Shown here: positions 1 to 11,280 of the stretch, piece by piece
How the letters are laid out: each line of letters opens with the position of its first letter
Position numbering within the stretch: position 1 is the stretch's first letter
Source of the DNA: Evernia prunastri
Taxonomy: Eukaryota; Ascomycota; Lecanoromycetes; Lecanorales; Parmeliaceae
Length of the DNA stretch: 64,000 nucleotides
Direction: 5' to 3'
Assembly (NCBI GenBank): GCA_003184365.1
Contig: NKYR01000080.1
Location: 1-64,000 of the forward strand
Translations under genes and position numbers: made by a program
The notes under the pieces: model-generated
What the model saw: only the letters and a program-made list of their open reading frames with translations
Database searches by the model: none
What the model was told of the DNA's origin: nothing

Positions 1-1311
1 GAAGGATATATCCTTCCTCAACTGATTAGTAACATTCTGGAAATAGCCTGTTGTTTGGCTAATTGCTTGACGTCCGAGTCCCTCCTGATCTTTAGAGCAT
101 ACGAATCTAGCTGGGATCCATATTCTCGCTTGTAGCATTCTTTCGATGTCCTTCTTCTTTGCCTCGCACACCTTATTCCATGCTTCATGTTAACCCTTAC
201 ATACTGCACATTTGGGGAGTCTCGCTGTACACTCCCGATGATTATATTCTCCACTGCATCTACTGCACACTGGTTTTCCTTTCGTGAGACATGATATCGA
301 CATGTGACCGTATTGACAGCACTCGAAGCATTGCCCCGATCGACATTATCTGTTATACACACGACAGCCATATAGCTCGGAGCCTATGACGATTCCTTCA
401 TCAATTGCTCTGTTTCCTTCTTCCGGGCTGGCCAAATCGATGATGAGAGACCTCCTCCATTGATCTTCCTTGGACGTTCCGAACCAGCCTAGCCATATAA
501 TGTCGAGACTTAAGGTATTTGCGTTCTCGTTTTGCACGGATTTGATGACTGTAGCCTGATCTTTGACATCTATTGCTTCCGTTCTCACTCCATGGAGTAA
601 AACACTGTATTTCTTTATGACCACTCTTGCTTTGCCACTAAGCTGTTCCATCCACTCCTTGTTTTCCCGTAGGGCAATAGCTTCCTTCTCGTCTGAGGCC
701 ATAATGCTAATATCGCCGCTCCCCAGTCTCCTAGCCGTCCTGATTGGCTTCCTTGTAGTATCCATGCTCTTAATATATCCATTGATCATTGTGGTTATCT
801 CAACCGGGCTCTTCCCTTCCAATGCCTTGTTTGCCGCCTCGTCTTGTAGCTTGACGATGGTTTCGTTCTCTCTACTGTACTGCGTCTGGGCTTGTTTTGG
901 GATTGTGGGGGGTAGGATCGCCCCTGCTGAGCGGCCTAGAACGCTGGCATAGCTGGTGTTTGAAGGGGTGACATTCTTGCTAGCTGCTTGATGCTTGATG
1001 TGGGTAATCTTCTCATCCATGTGGAAGTCTCTTTGGTTCGATTCGAAGGCCAGTTTGCGTACCTCGTCGAGTACCGTTTGTAGTTTGGGTTCTTCGGTCG
1101 CCCTTCTAATGAATGCAGCCACCGCCCCTAGGGCGGTGGTTACCTCCTCATTCGACGGCTTATGGCCCTCCCTCATAAGCTCGAGCATGGTGTCGATAGA
1201 TAATCTGAGCATGATTGCCTGCTCTCTAAACTCTTGGTGCCCATGGTCCCATTGGGGCCAGTTGGCCTTTCCCGGCATGGCTACAGGGGTATGGGCGTCC
1301 TCTGCAGTCAA
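1..1311 (-). mobile_element. Tad-like LINE retrotransposon fragment, ORF1 (gag-like), broken
   Basis: Nucleic-acid-binding ORF1 of a non-LTR retrotransposon. The long frame (first ATG at 1278) ends at a TAA (346-348). The same frame then continues for 51 codons with a zinc knuckle (CFECCQYGHMSISC, spacing CX2CX4HX4C) and a second Cys/His cluster (CSRCSGEYNHREC), meets another TAA at 190-192, and stays open to the window edge. A knuckle behind a coiled, charged N-terminus with a 'KARVVIKKYSVLLHGV' block is typical of ORF1 in fungal Tad-clade LINEs. The reverse transcriptase ORF would lie beyond position 1. Both stops could arise from CAA to TAA, the change produced by repeat-induced point mutation, but other origins are possible. 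The copy is very probably dead. Confidence 0.75.
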
Positions 1312-3208
1312 TTGAGAGTGGCACTGGCCTTACTAAAGACTTGAATATGTATAACTACTTTCTACAGCGCAATTGTGTGATTCGAGCGTTGCGAGAAAGT
1401 TTTTGATTCATTACTTTACTGTGTCGAAGACTGTCGAAAAGCGAACGACGCTAGAGCGTATCTCGAAATCCAAAAAAACGATCGTGAAAGTTATAGCCTA
1501 TAGATCATCCTCCGTGCCAGCCCCGCCTATGGGCTAGCTCTGAGAGAAATTCCACCCTGACTGGAAATTCGACGGTGTTCTGGATTGCAGCTTAAGTCAA
1601 ATCCACTATATTCTTCGTATGAAGCCTCTCATTCGCAAGTTTGCTCCCCTCCCAAAGGCTACATGACGGTCCAGAAAGCTCCTTTTCCCTTGCTCAACTG
1701 AGAATCCTTTACAGCTTGTGCATTCGTTGATTCTAGCTCTTCGGTTTTAGCTCACGACTGAAGAATCATCCTTCAAGATGGTCCAGAAAATCGACAATGA
1801 AACCCAATCAGATATTCCGATTATACACCCTCCTTTGGCATCTTCGCTTTCTCCCATTTGAAATCAATAGCCAAGCACCTCGACCGCCGTTTCTAGCTTT
1901 TTGTGCAATGAGCCTCCAATATCACGCGCGCGGACCGCAGATTTCAGGGCAAATTGGCCCAGTCCGTGACTCCTCTAGTGCTAGGATAAAGATCAAGCTT
2001 AGCTACACGATATGAATGTAGTGAATATTGGCCTTTGGCACTTGCCTAATCTGCTTGGCCAGCAGCATTAAAACCAAATTCATTTGACCAAAGACCTCGA
2101 CCGAAGATAGCATTTCGGCGGCTTCATATACACCTCACTCATCCCCGGGGAAATGGGGCCTACGAACCGGAGACAAAGGTCGGCCTTCCAAGATCGATTA
2201 AAGGTGCAACTGAGAAAGACTCAATTGTTGGGATTACCTCCGCGAGCTTTATATAATAGTAAAACGGTCTTTCAGTGCACAGCAGCGCCATTTCAGAGGC
2301 AAGCAGAATTCCTTCTCCAACGAGCGCAACAACACGAACACCAAACTATACGTCTCATTAGACTCAATTCCTGCCGGAGCAAAATCTCGTAAACTCCAAT
2401 ACCCCCTCTACCCCAGCGGAAACCTTCTAATTCCACCCACCTACACCCTTACCCCCCAAAAAGCTCACCACCACCATCCTCATCGAACAAGCGTCTCGGC
2501 TCCCACCACGACTTTTCAGCCACATCGCGATCGCGCCTTCGAGTCCGGGCGAGAAGAGACCGTGGTTCCGGCGTGCGATCAAGCTCTCTGTATTCCATTC
2601 TCTATCTTTTTGCGCTCAATGTATCGTGAAGGTTCCTCTTGGCAAAAGAGGAGGACATACGTCAATTGAGTGGTGAAAGCCTGGTGTATGGATTAACAAG
2701 AGAACAGAGAAAGGCAACGTAATCATTGAAATACTCAAGTCACACGGATGTTAGTGCTACTGGTACAAGGGAAGGGTGGTAATTGGACAGAAGATTTGAG
2801 AAGGGGGAGAGGGGTGGGATTTGAGGGTACTGTAGTGCCCGAAGCACTGTCTGGGTGAGATGATGTGAATTCGATTGATTGCAGATTACGGGAAGATTAT
2901 GTATTGAGGGGTGATGGATATTGCCCGTGAGCTTTTCTTCAGAAAACAAGCCAATGAGAGCTCTTGGCGTAGAAAGATGATGATAAAAGTCTGGTTGCTG
3001 ATCTGTGGAACTTGAGTCAACTTCCGCCGCTCTGACACCTGGAATTGAAACCCTTGGAGAGGGCCTTTGCACGATGGCTTAGCGTATTAGAAACGAAAAA
3101 CTGCGAAATGGAATTCCTGATCAAATAAATGGATGACTTCGTCCACATGATGACAGCATAGGAAACCACAAAAGCCACCCACTCCACCTCCAGCCCTCAT
3201 TCACCACT
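1312..3208. other. Gene-poor stretch upstream of the LINE fragment
   Basis: Only short unconvincing frames are visible (for example 2153-2392 plus and 2740-3072 minus), without domains, splice partners or family resemblance. The part next to 1312 may contain the 5' untranslated end of the LINE, but no boundary or target-site duplication could be identified. Confidence 0.4.
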
Positions 3209-4741
3209 TCACCGAATTCCCCGCATCCCCTCGCTCACATACCTCGAAACCTTGCCGACATCATCAATCGACCATCTCCGCCCTCTCCACTGACGCCATT
3301 TGCCTCCCCTAACGGACAGCGTCTCCACCGCAACAGTAGTCATCGCGGCAGGGACGTCTCCTACGAGGAGATGTCCGACGCTGGCGGTGAGCACGTGGTT
3401 CGTACCGAAGACAAATGTCTTGGTGAAGATCCTCGGGTTGATAAGAGTCACGGTGGTGTAACCGCTGACGCTCATGATCGTGGCCGTGGACACCGGTTTC
3501 GTGATGGTGGATGGGACCGTGACGGTCGTTGTGGAGGCAGCTTTGGCACTCGCGCACGAGGATGTGGAGCCGAAGGCGGAAGGGGTGATTGTTACGGTCA
3601 ACCAGACAGGGCAGGTGGCGCCACTGCCCTTACCGGTCACGGTGACCGTCGAGGCTGTAGGAGTGACTTTTACAGTTGACCAGGCGGGGCAGGTGGAGCT
3701 ACTGGCCGTGGCGGTTACGGCAACCGTCGATGGTGTAACGCAGATGTTGCCTGTGACTGTTGCAGTCGTGCTGATCGTGGATATGTATGCAGTAGCGGTG
3801 ACTGTTTCAGTTTTGTACTTAGAGACGTAGTCTGTAACCGTCGAAGCTGAAGCAGTCAAGTCTCAGCAGGGAGGGTAGTTGTTGAGGCCAAAGCAGTTAT
3901 AGTCGCAGCAGAAATGGTGAGCGTAGAGGTCGAAGCAGTTACAGCCGCAGCAGGAAGGGCGATCGTTGAGGCCTAAGCTGTCACCGTGGATGTAATGTAC
4001 TCAGAGACGTAATCTATTAACGTCGAAGCTGAAGTGTTTACGGTAGCTGCAGGCGTTATGGTTGTAACAGTCGATGCTGATGCAGTGACTGTATTGGAGA
4101 CAGTTGAGGTAGAGGTAGAGGCAGTGACCGTATTGGTTACCGTTGAAGCAGGATCAGTGACCGTAGTGGTGGTGGTTGAAGCAGAGGGAATAAATGTGTT
4201 AGTAACCGTTAACCACCATTGGCGTAATGGTTGGAGTCCTTGTGATATCATCGATGAGGGTCGAGTATACATTCTGAGTGGCAGTTGCTGTACTCAGAAT
4301 GGTGCTGACTACGGTTGAGATTGCCTTAGTCGCAGAATCTATCGTCTTTGTGACTGTGGAGTACGGATTGGAACCAATGGAGCCAGCAGCAGACAAACCC
4401 GCGTATTGACTCCGGTCCCCGGATTGAAGGATGTTGCAGTTCCTCTGGATATACACCCATTGGAAGCCGAATAGAAGCCTTCCGCTGCGCACGGAGTAGC
4501 GGGATTCAGTCTGTCTTAGATCGAGCATGCCTGAATAATCCGCCGAGGAAGTCTAAGGCGTTGCGATTAATTAAGGCGCGTAGTCATCATCTCCGCAAAA
4601 AAGACTGAAAGTATCTCCAGCTGCATCGAGATACGTTTCACCATTCTCAGCAGGGCAATTTGTCGAAGTTGATACTGCACAGTTCGCAGGACTCAGGAAT
4701 AGGTAGGCAGCAGATGCCGCCAAAAGAGACAATAGTTGCAT
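3209..4741 (-). pseudogene. Broken secreted Ser/Thr-rich protein with Apple/PAN-like start
   Basis: An ATG at 4741 opens a signal peptide (MQLLSLLAASAAYLFLSPAN) followed by CPAENGETYLDAAGD and FSLFCGDDD, the start seen in fungal secreted Apple/PAN-like proteins. The frame then meets TAA (4571-4573) and TAG (4553-4555) and goes on through a Cys-containing stretch into a long TVT/AST-rich tail. The tail runs in three successive frames: a frame change near 4200-4270, TAG at 3973-3975, TGA at 3856-3858, and a last block in another frame to 3209. No intron with good splice signals repairs the first two stops, which could come from CAA/CAG to TAA/TAG. Such proteins usually sit in the wall or extracellular matrix. 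I read it as a decayed gene; unusual introns or sequence errors in the repeats are the alternative. Confidence 0.6.
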
Positions 4742-6068
4742 TTGGCGGGAAAAGAAGTGAGCAAAGCTTGGAAGATTCGAGCCACACCCTCTGTACTGAG
4801 GTCGTGGAAATATTTGCTAACGTTTGCAGGTGCTTGGAAGTGATGTAGAAGAAGAGTAAGGAACCGAGGGGTATGATTACACAAAGGCGAGTCAAGGCAT
4901 AAGTCAGACCAGGCTGGTCTGTTGTCGACCGCATTCGAAAACTTATATTATTATACAATTTAGTGATTGAAGTAAACATTTATATGGCTCACCGGAACTC
5001 TGACGGCGCGCCTATTGTTGTTTCACGAAATTAATCCAAAAGAAAGGTGGATTCCTAGGTGCAATGTCCTTTCTTTGGACCGCAGTACATGATATGAACA
5101 GAAAAGAAACAGAGAATTCATTGTACTATATACTCCGCGCAGTCTTTAAGAAGGTGTTTGGAATGATTGATCATGGCAGAGCGTTTTTGATAGGAAATGA
5201 TATTCGATGCCCTTTTTTTCTGATGAGATTTGTATTTTTACCTTACGCAGTCCCTAAGGTATGTAGCTGTATAATAGGTACACTTACGTCTTGTGAATAC
5301 GCAAAAGGCCGATAAGTTTATACTCGGGAAAAAGGGAGGATGGTGCACCAAACCCTGACTGGGTACTTACTGTTTTAGTCACATAGTGATTCAGATCTGA
5401 TCTAATCTACCTTTGCTTTTCAAATCTGCACAGTGCACCAGGTATACGCTGGGAAGACACACGACATGGTAAAGAGGGGACTGTGGGATATCGAAGGTGA
5501 GACGGTGTACTTTAGGAAGTCCATGGTCGAGAGATCTGTCGGATTCGTCGCCAGTCCGTGTTCGATACATAATCCTGATAAGTCAGTCAGGTCCGATACT
5601 CCGATACCTACCTACTCTACTCTAACCTTTTGCCCTAGGCATCAGGGCAGTTGTTCCCCACAAAGACTCACAGGACACAGACGGGACCGAGTAGGTAAAG
5701 TGCGTACACTCTTGGGCTAAGGTAGGTACCTAGAGAGGCTAGACAATGCCCTTGAACTTCTTCTGAGTGGTGATGCAGTTCTCAAAGTAAATTCCGATGT
5801 TTGTGCTTCCAAAAAAACCCCAGTATAGGGTTAGGGCTGTTACCAGGTTAGCGTGGGCTGTAACGTCCTTTTTATTACTAGCGCTCACATTAGGTATCCC
5901 GTACTCGTACTTGGTATTCTGGTAACTTCTCGAAGCTATTACCAAAACATCCATCCGCCATCCCATGGCCAAGAGCTGACGAAGCTGCGCTGCCTACACG
6001 GCGGCATCTCTTTGCGCAAGTTAATCGTAATCTTCGTCCTTAATAGAAGTAGCACTTGCTTGAGCATC
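4742..6068. other. Intergenic region, no supported gene
   Basis: Short frames at 5064-5315, 5433-5720 and 5739-5972 show no domain, splice partner or family resemblance. The stretch is AT-rich in parts and ends with the presumed 5' region of the AN1 zinc finger gene. Confidence 0.4.
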
Positions 6069-6986
6069 ATGGCGTCTTCTTCTGCTTCCCCAGCAGTTTC
6101 CGACTCCCAAACCTTCACCACCATGGACAAAGACCTCGAAGCAATCGGAGCCCATTGTCAATACACCTACTGCAACCGGCTCGATTTCCTCCCCTTCCGC
6201 TGCGAGTCCTGCAAAGGTACCTACTGCCTCGACCACCGCACCGAGACCGCTCACAGGTGCCCTCGCGCCGGCGAGTGGGCGGCCGCGAGGCGGAAAGCTG
6301 CTGCGCTTTCTTCAACCACAAACAGTGCCAGTCCGGGCAAGCCGACCCTCTTGACCGCGTCGCAATGTTCGCATCCGAGCTGCAAGACCTATATCAACAC
6401 TCTCAACTCCGTCGGCGTTGGCTGTCCCACCTGCAACCGGCAATACTGTCTCAAGCACCGCTTGAAGGAAGACCACAGCTGCTCCACACTGATACCCATC
6501 GGCGCGCGACCTGCGACCGGTCCCACACAAGCGGAAAAAGCAAAGGCGGCACTCGGTCGACTACGGATCTGGGGCAAAGAGAAACAGGCGGCTGTCTTGC
6601 CGAAGCCCAAACCGTCGACCGCGGCTAGTCGAACCATAGCAGTGAATGGGCTGAAGCGGACGGCAAAAGGTGATGCGAAAGTGCCGATGGAAAAGAGGCT
6701 ATATCTGTACGTCGAAGCCGAAGCGAATACGACTAGCAGCAAATTACCCAAGGGCGAATACTGGTATAGTAAGGACTGGAGTGTGGGGAGGTTGTTAGAT
6801 GCCGCGGCGAAAAGTCTTCAAGTGGAAAATGTGAACAATAGAGGGGGGGGAGAGGAGGAACGATTGAGGGTGTTCCACGTGGAGCTTGGACGTCTGTTGG
6901 AGTTTGGAGAGAAGGCTGGGGATGTGTGCGTGAATGGGAATACGGTTGTCTTGCTGCGCGGGGTGGGCCCTGCGGAAACCAACTGA
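6069..6986 (+). CDS. AN1-type zinc finger protein (Cuz1/ZFAND1-like)
   Basis: A single-exon protein of 305 residues. Two AN1 zinc fingers occupy roughly residues 28-68 and 95-140: the first reads CQYTYCNRLDFLPFRCESC...YCLDHR...HRC, the second CSHPSCKTY...CPTCNRQYCLKHRLKEDHSC. A basic linker and a ubiquitin-like C-terminal region follow (RLYLYVEAEA...YWYSKDWSVGRLLDAAAKSL). This order matches yeast Cuz1 and human ZFAND1, which bind Cdc48/p97 and the proteasome and act in arsenite and protein-folding stress; that function is known for the family, not shown here. The frame is open further upstream, but the ATG of MASSSASP fits best because everything before it lacks similarity. It converges with thymidylate synthase, 166 bp apart. 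Confidence 0.85.
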   Translation: MASSSASPAVSDSQTFTTMDKDLEAIGAHCQYTYCNRLDFLPFRCESCKGTYCLDHRTETAHRCPRAGEWAAARRKAAALSSTTNSASPGKPTLLTASQCSHPSCKTYINTLNSVGVGCPTCNRQYCLKHRLKEDHSCSTLIPIGARPATGPTQAEKAKAALGRLRIWGKEKQAAVLPKPKPSTAASRTIAVNGLKRTAKGDAKVPMEKRLYLYVEAEANTTSSKLPKGEYWYSKDWSVGRLLDAAAKSLQVENVNNRGGGEEERLRVFHVELGRLLEFGEKAGDVCVNGNTVVLLRGVGPAETN

Positions 6987-7152
6987 TAGCAAGCTCTTCT
7001 GTCTAGTATATGCGCATAGCGATGGCGCTGGTAGGCTGGTAGGCTGGTAACGTGCGGAGAGAACAAGGCGTACTCGGTCTTTGGACGTTTGGTCATGAAC
7101 ATATTTCGTGAAATCCATCTTCGATATTTAGGCATATCTCTCCTTATCTACA

Positions 7153-8250
7153 TCAAACACTCATCTTCATGGGAATACTCGCATGAGGCTTATAGCCATT
7201 GATCTCAAAGTCTTCAGCTTTCCACCCATCAATACTGCCTTCGTGGTGATCCAGGATTTTAAGAACTGGGAAATCCCTCGGTGTTCTCTCCAGCTGTGTC
7301 TTCAACGCGTCCACGTGATCAAGGTATACATGAGCGTCTCCCATCGTATGAATGAATGTTCCCGGTATCAGGCCACACACATCAGCGAGCATGTGCGTCA
7401 GCAAAGCATAGGAAGCAATGTTAAAAGGCACACCGAGACCCATATCGCACGATCTTTGATACAGCTGGCAGGAAAGCACGCCTCGAGGTTTCGGAGGTCC
7501 ATCGCCATTGACGTGCGCTGCCGACTCCGCTTGTCGACCGTTCGAGGGGTTTGGGAACGAAACGTAAAATTGCGCAAACATATGGCAAGGCGGCAAGGCC
7601 ATCTTCCTCAGGTCTGCAGGATTCCACGCGCTCAGTATGATCCTCCGGTCGTACGGCTTGTTCTTCAGCTTGTCAATGACCTCTGCTAGTTGATCCACCC
7701 CTTTGCCCGTATAATCCGTCTTGGCGTCCACGTACTCGGCGCCAAAATGCCGCCATTGGAAGCCATAGACAGGTCCCAGATCTCCTACTTCTCTGTGGGA
7801 GAGGCCAACGCTGTCAAGGTATTCGCGGCTGCCATTGCCGTCCCAGATCTTTATGCCGGCTTCGGAGAGGGGTAGGGATGAAGTAGAACCGGCAATAAAC
7901 CAGAGGAGTTCGGCGATGACGGCGCGGAGGAAGACTCGTTTGGTCGTTACGAGTGGTAGTACCGGGATCGGGTGCGCTGAGGGATCTGGTGAGGGCCGCG
8001 AGAGAGAGAAACGGAGGGCTGGAGGTGCGAAGAAGGAGAGTGTGCCTGTTCCTGTTCTTTGCCGGGTTCAGCATCGGGGAAACAATTGGGAAGTAGGAAG
8101 GCGCGGAAAATACCTGTCTGGACGATGCTCGCCGTTCTCCAGGATGTTCTGGATCAGATCGAGGTATTGGTGTTCCTCATGTGTTTGCGACAGGTCGTTT
8201 CCTTTAGATATAGTGCCTTTTTCCGTCTCTGCCATTTCAGCTACAATCAT
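7153..8250 (-). CDS. Thymidylate synthase
   Basis: Converts dUMP to dTMP using methylene-tetrahydrofolate. Two exons: 8114-8250 and 7153-8056, joined by a 57-nt intron that restores the folate/phosphate loop RPDRTGTGTLSFF. Other landmarks are the catalytic Cys in LPPCHMFAQF, the dUMP-binding RRIILSAWNPADL and QLYQRSCDMGLGVPFNIASY, and HTMGDAHVYLDHVDALK. The protein is about 347 residues, longer than bacterial enzymes because of fungal insertions (a Ser/Pro-rich loop after FSLS, and an NG-rich loop after FVSFPN-like YVSFPN). Two start codons are possible, 8250 (MIVAEMAE) and 8235 (MAETEKG); both have acceptable context. The identity is certain from the motifs. Confidence 0.95.
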
Positions 8251-10015
8251 TCTTGAATTCTTTGAAGTGGCTGCTTGAATGTGCACACCATCGCGTGACT
8301 TCGCGTCCGAGGTTCGACGCGTCAACTTTGGGTTTGGTGCCCTGGCAGAGATCTAGGTAAGGGATCTATGCCTATCCTACGAGTACATCAATAATAGATT
8401 TCGTCTATCTATCTACGTTCACAAGGGGCGAACTTTGATATGAACTCGAAACCGACTCTGGATATGTTAAAGCTAAGCCATTGCTGTAGAAATTGAGATG
8501 TAATTTCTAGCATCTGTAAAAGATACTCGAGGTCGTCTGCCCCCTTTTCTCGAGGCTAACTCGTCTCGACGCAACAACCATTTGACCCCACTCATATTGT
8601 CCTCCCGGAGCCCATTGCTGGCCTTTTGATTTTGACCGAATGAATGCCTCTCTGACTCTGTACGGTTCTCCGTCCTGTAACGGCATAACATGTAGCTACT
8701 ACGACTGGATATAACGAGCTGCGAAGAGACATTTGGCCGTCTGATTACGCCATCAGACAATCCACCCCTAGCGTTGGGTTTCCTATCGAATATTGGGGAA
8801 GATCTGTTGACAAAGAAGCCGCTAATAAGATGGCTTGGCCGTAAATTATGGCTATCTTCTCTTTCTGATTGGGTATGTTTTCGAAGTTATCTTAGCCATC
8901 CCTTTGTCAAGAAGGGGTTCCAGTCACTTACATCGCTGACCAGCCACCAGCCGATAGAATCTGCGCTGTTGATATCGTCCAGAAGTCAGATAGTACGGTG
9001 GATCTGGCTAGGCTGTTGGAAATTCGCAATGCAACAATAAGAATAGCCAGCCTGTGTGTGTATCGGAACTCCAGTTCGTGGATCCCCGAATCAGGACTGG
9101 GGTATTTCCTGTCTAGGTACGTTTGCTGCCCTTGAGTTTATTACTCATGCAATGGCTTTGAGACTGCGATAGATGGACGGTTCTCATAAACGAAGATCAC
9201 AGAATCAGAACGGTAAAAACTGTGGGATCCATCTTGACCTGAGCTTCACGCTTCAAGTAGGTCGATCGCAAATTTTCTCCACTCACTATTGTCTTGGAAT
9301 AGTAACCTCGTAGGTTTTCTTAACTATCATGATTGGAGAGTTCATCGGGCGAGAGTGCACGTGGATAGCTGAGGAGTCTGATAAGAGTCGTTACTAGCAG
9401 CTCTAAAGGCTCACTTGCTTGGTTGGCAAGTCGGTTGGTCAGCTGCTCATTCGTAGAAGTGGTGCCTCGCACTGGTGTCACTCAAGGGCTCCAGTTGATC
9501 TGTGAAATCTGACTATCTTTCACACGAAAGGGAATTCATAAGCTCAGAATTTTCTCTCGTAATGTAATTGAAGTCAGTTGAAGTGCGTTTTGGACAGTAA
9601 AGTTGAAGGCCTATAGTTTGGTAAGCCCTTAAGATTGCTCTTCCCTAATGATGTGTTGCGTGGACTGTTTTTATCAATTGGGCCATTTCAGGCTGTAAAT
9701 AAAGGCTCTAGATATTGAAAACGACGAGTAATTGTGCACTTAGAACCGTGCCTACATGCGTATACATATCCAAAACAACATGATCCAGGGGTCTCAAGCG
9801 CAGCGCGCTTGATGTTTAAACCATGCCCCACAGAGGACGAGGTCTTAGCACTGGAGATGCTGGTTTGCCACTGGCTTGCTGCGGTGGTATTCCGACGTAA
9901 GCCTCACGCCTCGCCGGATCACCAACGGTAATGGACCAGGTGCGGAGGCCGTAGTAGGATGCGATCGAATGGACTAGCCAACGTCTAAGTCAAAGTCAGT
10001 ATTCCATGGTTGTGT
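8251..10015. other. 1.8 kb intergenic region
   Basis: It holds the upstream region of thymidylate synthase and the downstream region of the R3H-associated protein gene. Frames of 60-95 codons (for example 8473-8760 minus, 8774-9040 plus) have no recognisable content. I see no repeats, RNA gene or transposon. Confidence 0.4.
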
Positions 10016-10932
10016 TCATGGAGAAACAACAACCCACCCAAAGCTCGCTCCCTGATCGTTTGCCAAGCTGTCGAAAACGAGCCGCTGGTCTCTCTCAGCG
10101 TCACTTTCATCGAAATCAGTCTTGGGAGACGGAGGTGTATCATTCATTTGCCCGTTTCTGCCGACGAACACAATTTCTTCGTCTTCAGAGTCTAGCTCAT
10201 GCTCGCCAACATCCTTTGTCTGGTCTTCCCAGTCTTTGACAAAGAGGCGGACCTGCTCTTCTAGGTCCCTTAGCAAGCCCTTAGCAGCCTTAGCTTTCTT
10301 GAGCTTCTCGCGAAGCTCTCTCGGGACCTTGCCAGCGCCCTCGTCTTTGGCCTCAGCCTGCTCACGGGCAGACTCGCGCTTCTTCTTTTCAACGCCGGCT
10401 CGTGCAGACATGTCCTGGTCCCAGAGCGGCGCAAGATAATAAGGAACGACATGCTTGGGATATGTTGGATGGACTTCCCAATCGCTCGGTAACGGGGGTT
10501 GCACCCAAGGATTGTTCAAGAGACGATCTGAGATCATCAATAATAAGATCCGTATCATAAATCCCAAGTATGATACGAACCGTTCTCCCAACGAGTACGA
10601 CGACGACTTCCTTCCTTGCCTTTGAGGAGCGCCTCACGACGCTTTAGGCTGTCGCGCCGAGGAGGCTCACGGCGAGGGCGATGGCCGGACAAAGCGTCAT
10701 CTGCTTGGAGTGCATTTCCAGAAACTCCGTCTTGCTTGTGATGGGTCGGCTCATCAAGGTCAATGGCAAGAGATCCGCTTGTGCCGGGAATGATGCCTGC
10801 AGAGCCTAGCGAGACTGCATTGAGCGACTGCGTGGCCTCCTCGGTCCATGCTTCAATATTGATGGGATGAGGTGGCGAAGCATTAGAAGCACCACTCTGC
10901 GCGTAAGTATTGGCTTTGGGATAGATTGCCAT
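10016..10932 (-). CDS. R3H-associated N-terminal domain protein
   Basis: Two exons: 10581-10932 and 10016-10527, with a 53-nt intron (gttcgt...ctcag) that joins RWEN to DRLLNNPW. The combined block RREALLKGKEGSRRRTRWEN, then DRLLNNPWVQPPLPSDWEV and HVVPYYLAPLWD, is characteristic of the R3H-associated N-terminal domain found in fungal nucleic-acid-related proteins. An acidic, low-complexity C-terminus follows, with a Lys/Arg/Glu-rich predicted helix (EKLKKAKAAKGLLRDLEEQVR). No R3H domain itself is visible. Product length is 287 residues. The ATG of MAIYPKANTY is chosen because upstream in-frame codons start only with GTG. It is divergent from the aminopeptidase gene, with 348 bp between start codons. 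Molecular role unknown. Confidence 0.75.
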
Positions 10933-11280
10933 TATCCCGGATTCCCGTCGGAACAGATGATTGCTGGTGGAAGGGGAAGGGGCACTCTCTGCTCGCAGTT
11001 CGGTAACAGGGGAATAATTTATGTTAGAGTAAGACCCCACGTATGTAGAGCTGGATGCCCTGGCAAACCAATCTGTCTCTCCTATTTCTCATATGATGGA
11101 GTCACGGTCTCACAGTCTTCGAGTCATCAGTACTTTAGCACGGTACGCTAAGAATGTCACGCTTGCTACCCGGCGGCATTGCAACGTATCAGATGATGAG
11201 AGGTTGGGAAAACAATCCATACTTCTTGTCCATCACCTCTTACTCGACCCAATTTTCCAAAAACATATCCTACTATCAAG
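10933..11280. promoter_or_regulatory. Divergent promoter region (R3H-associated gene / aminopeptidase)
   Basis: 348 bp separate the two divergent start codons, so both genes must take their core promoters from this interval. No specific binding site could be recognised. Confidence 0.35.

Noticed and set aside
3371..3830. Plus-strand frames opposite the TVT repeat tail
   Set aside because: They are antisense translations of the same codon repeat (Val/Asp/Gly-rich) and have no independent support.
5826..5835. agggttaggg, a telomere-like word
   Set aside because: Only one and a half units in the middle of ordinary sequence; no array and no chromosome-end context.
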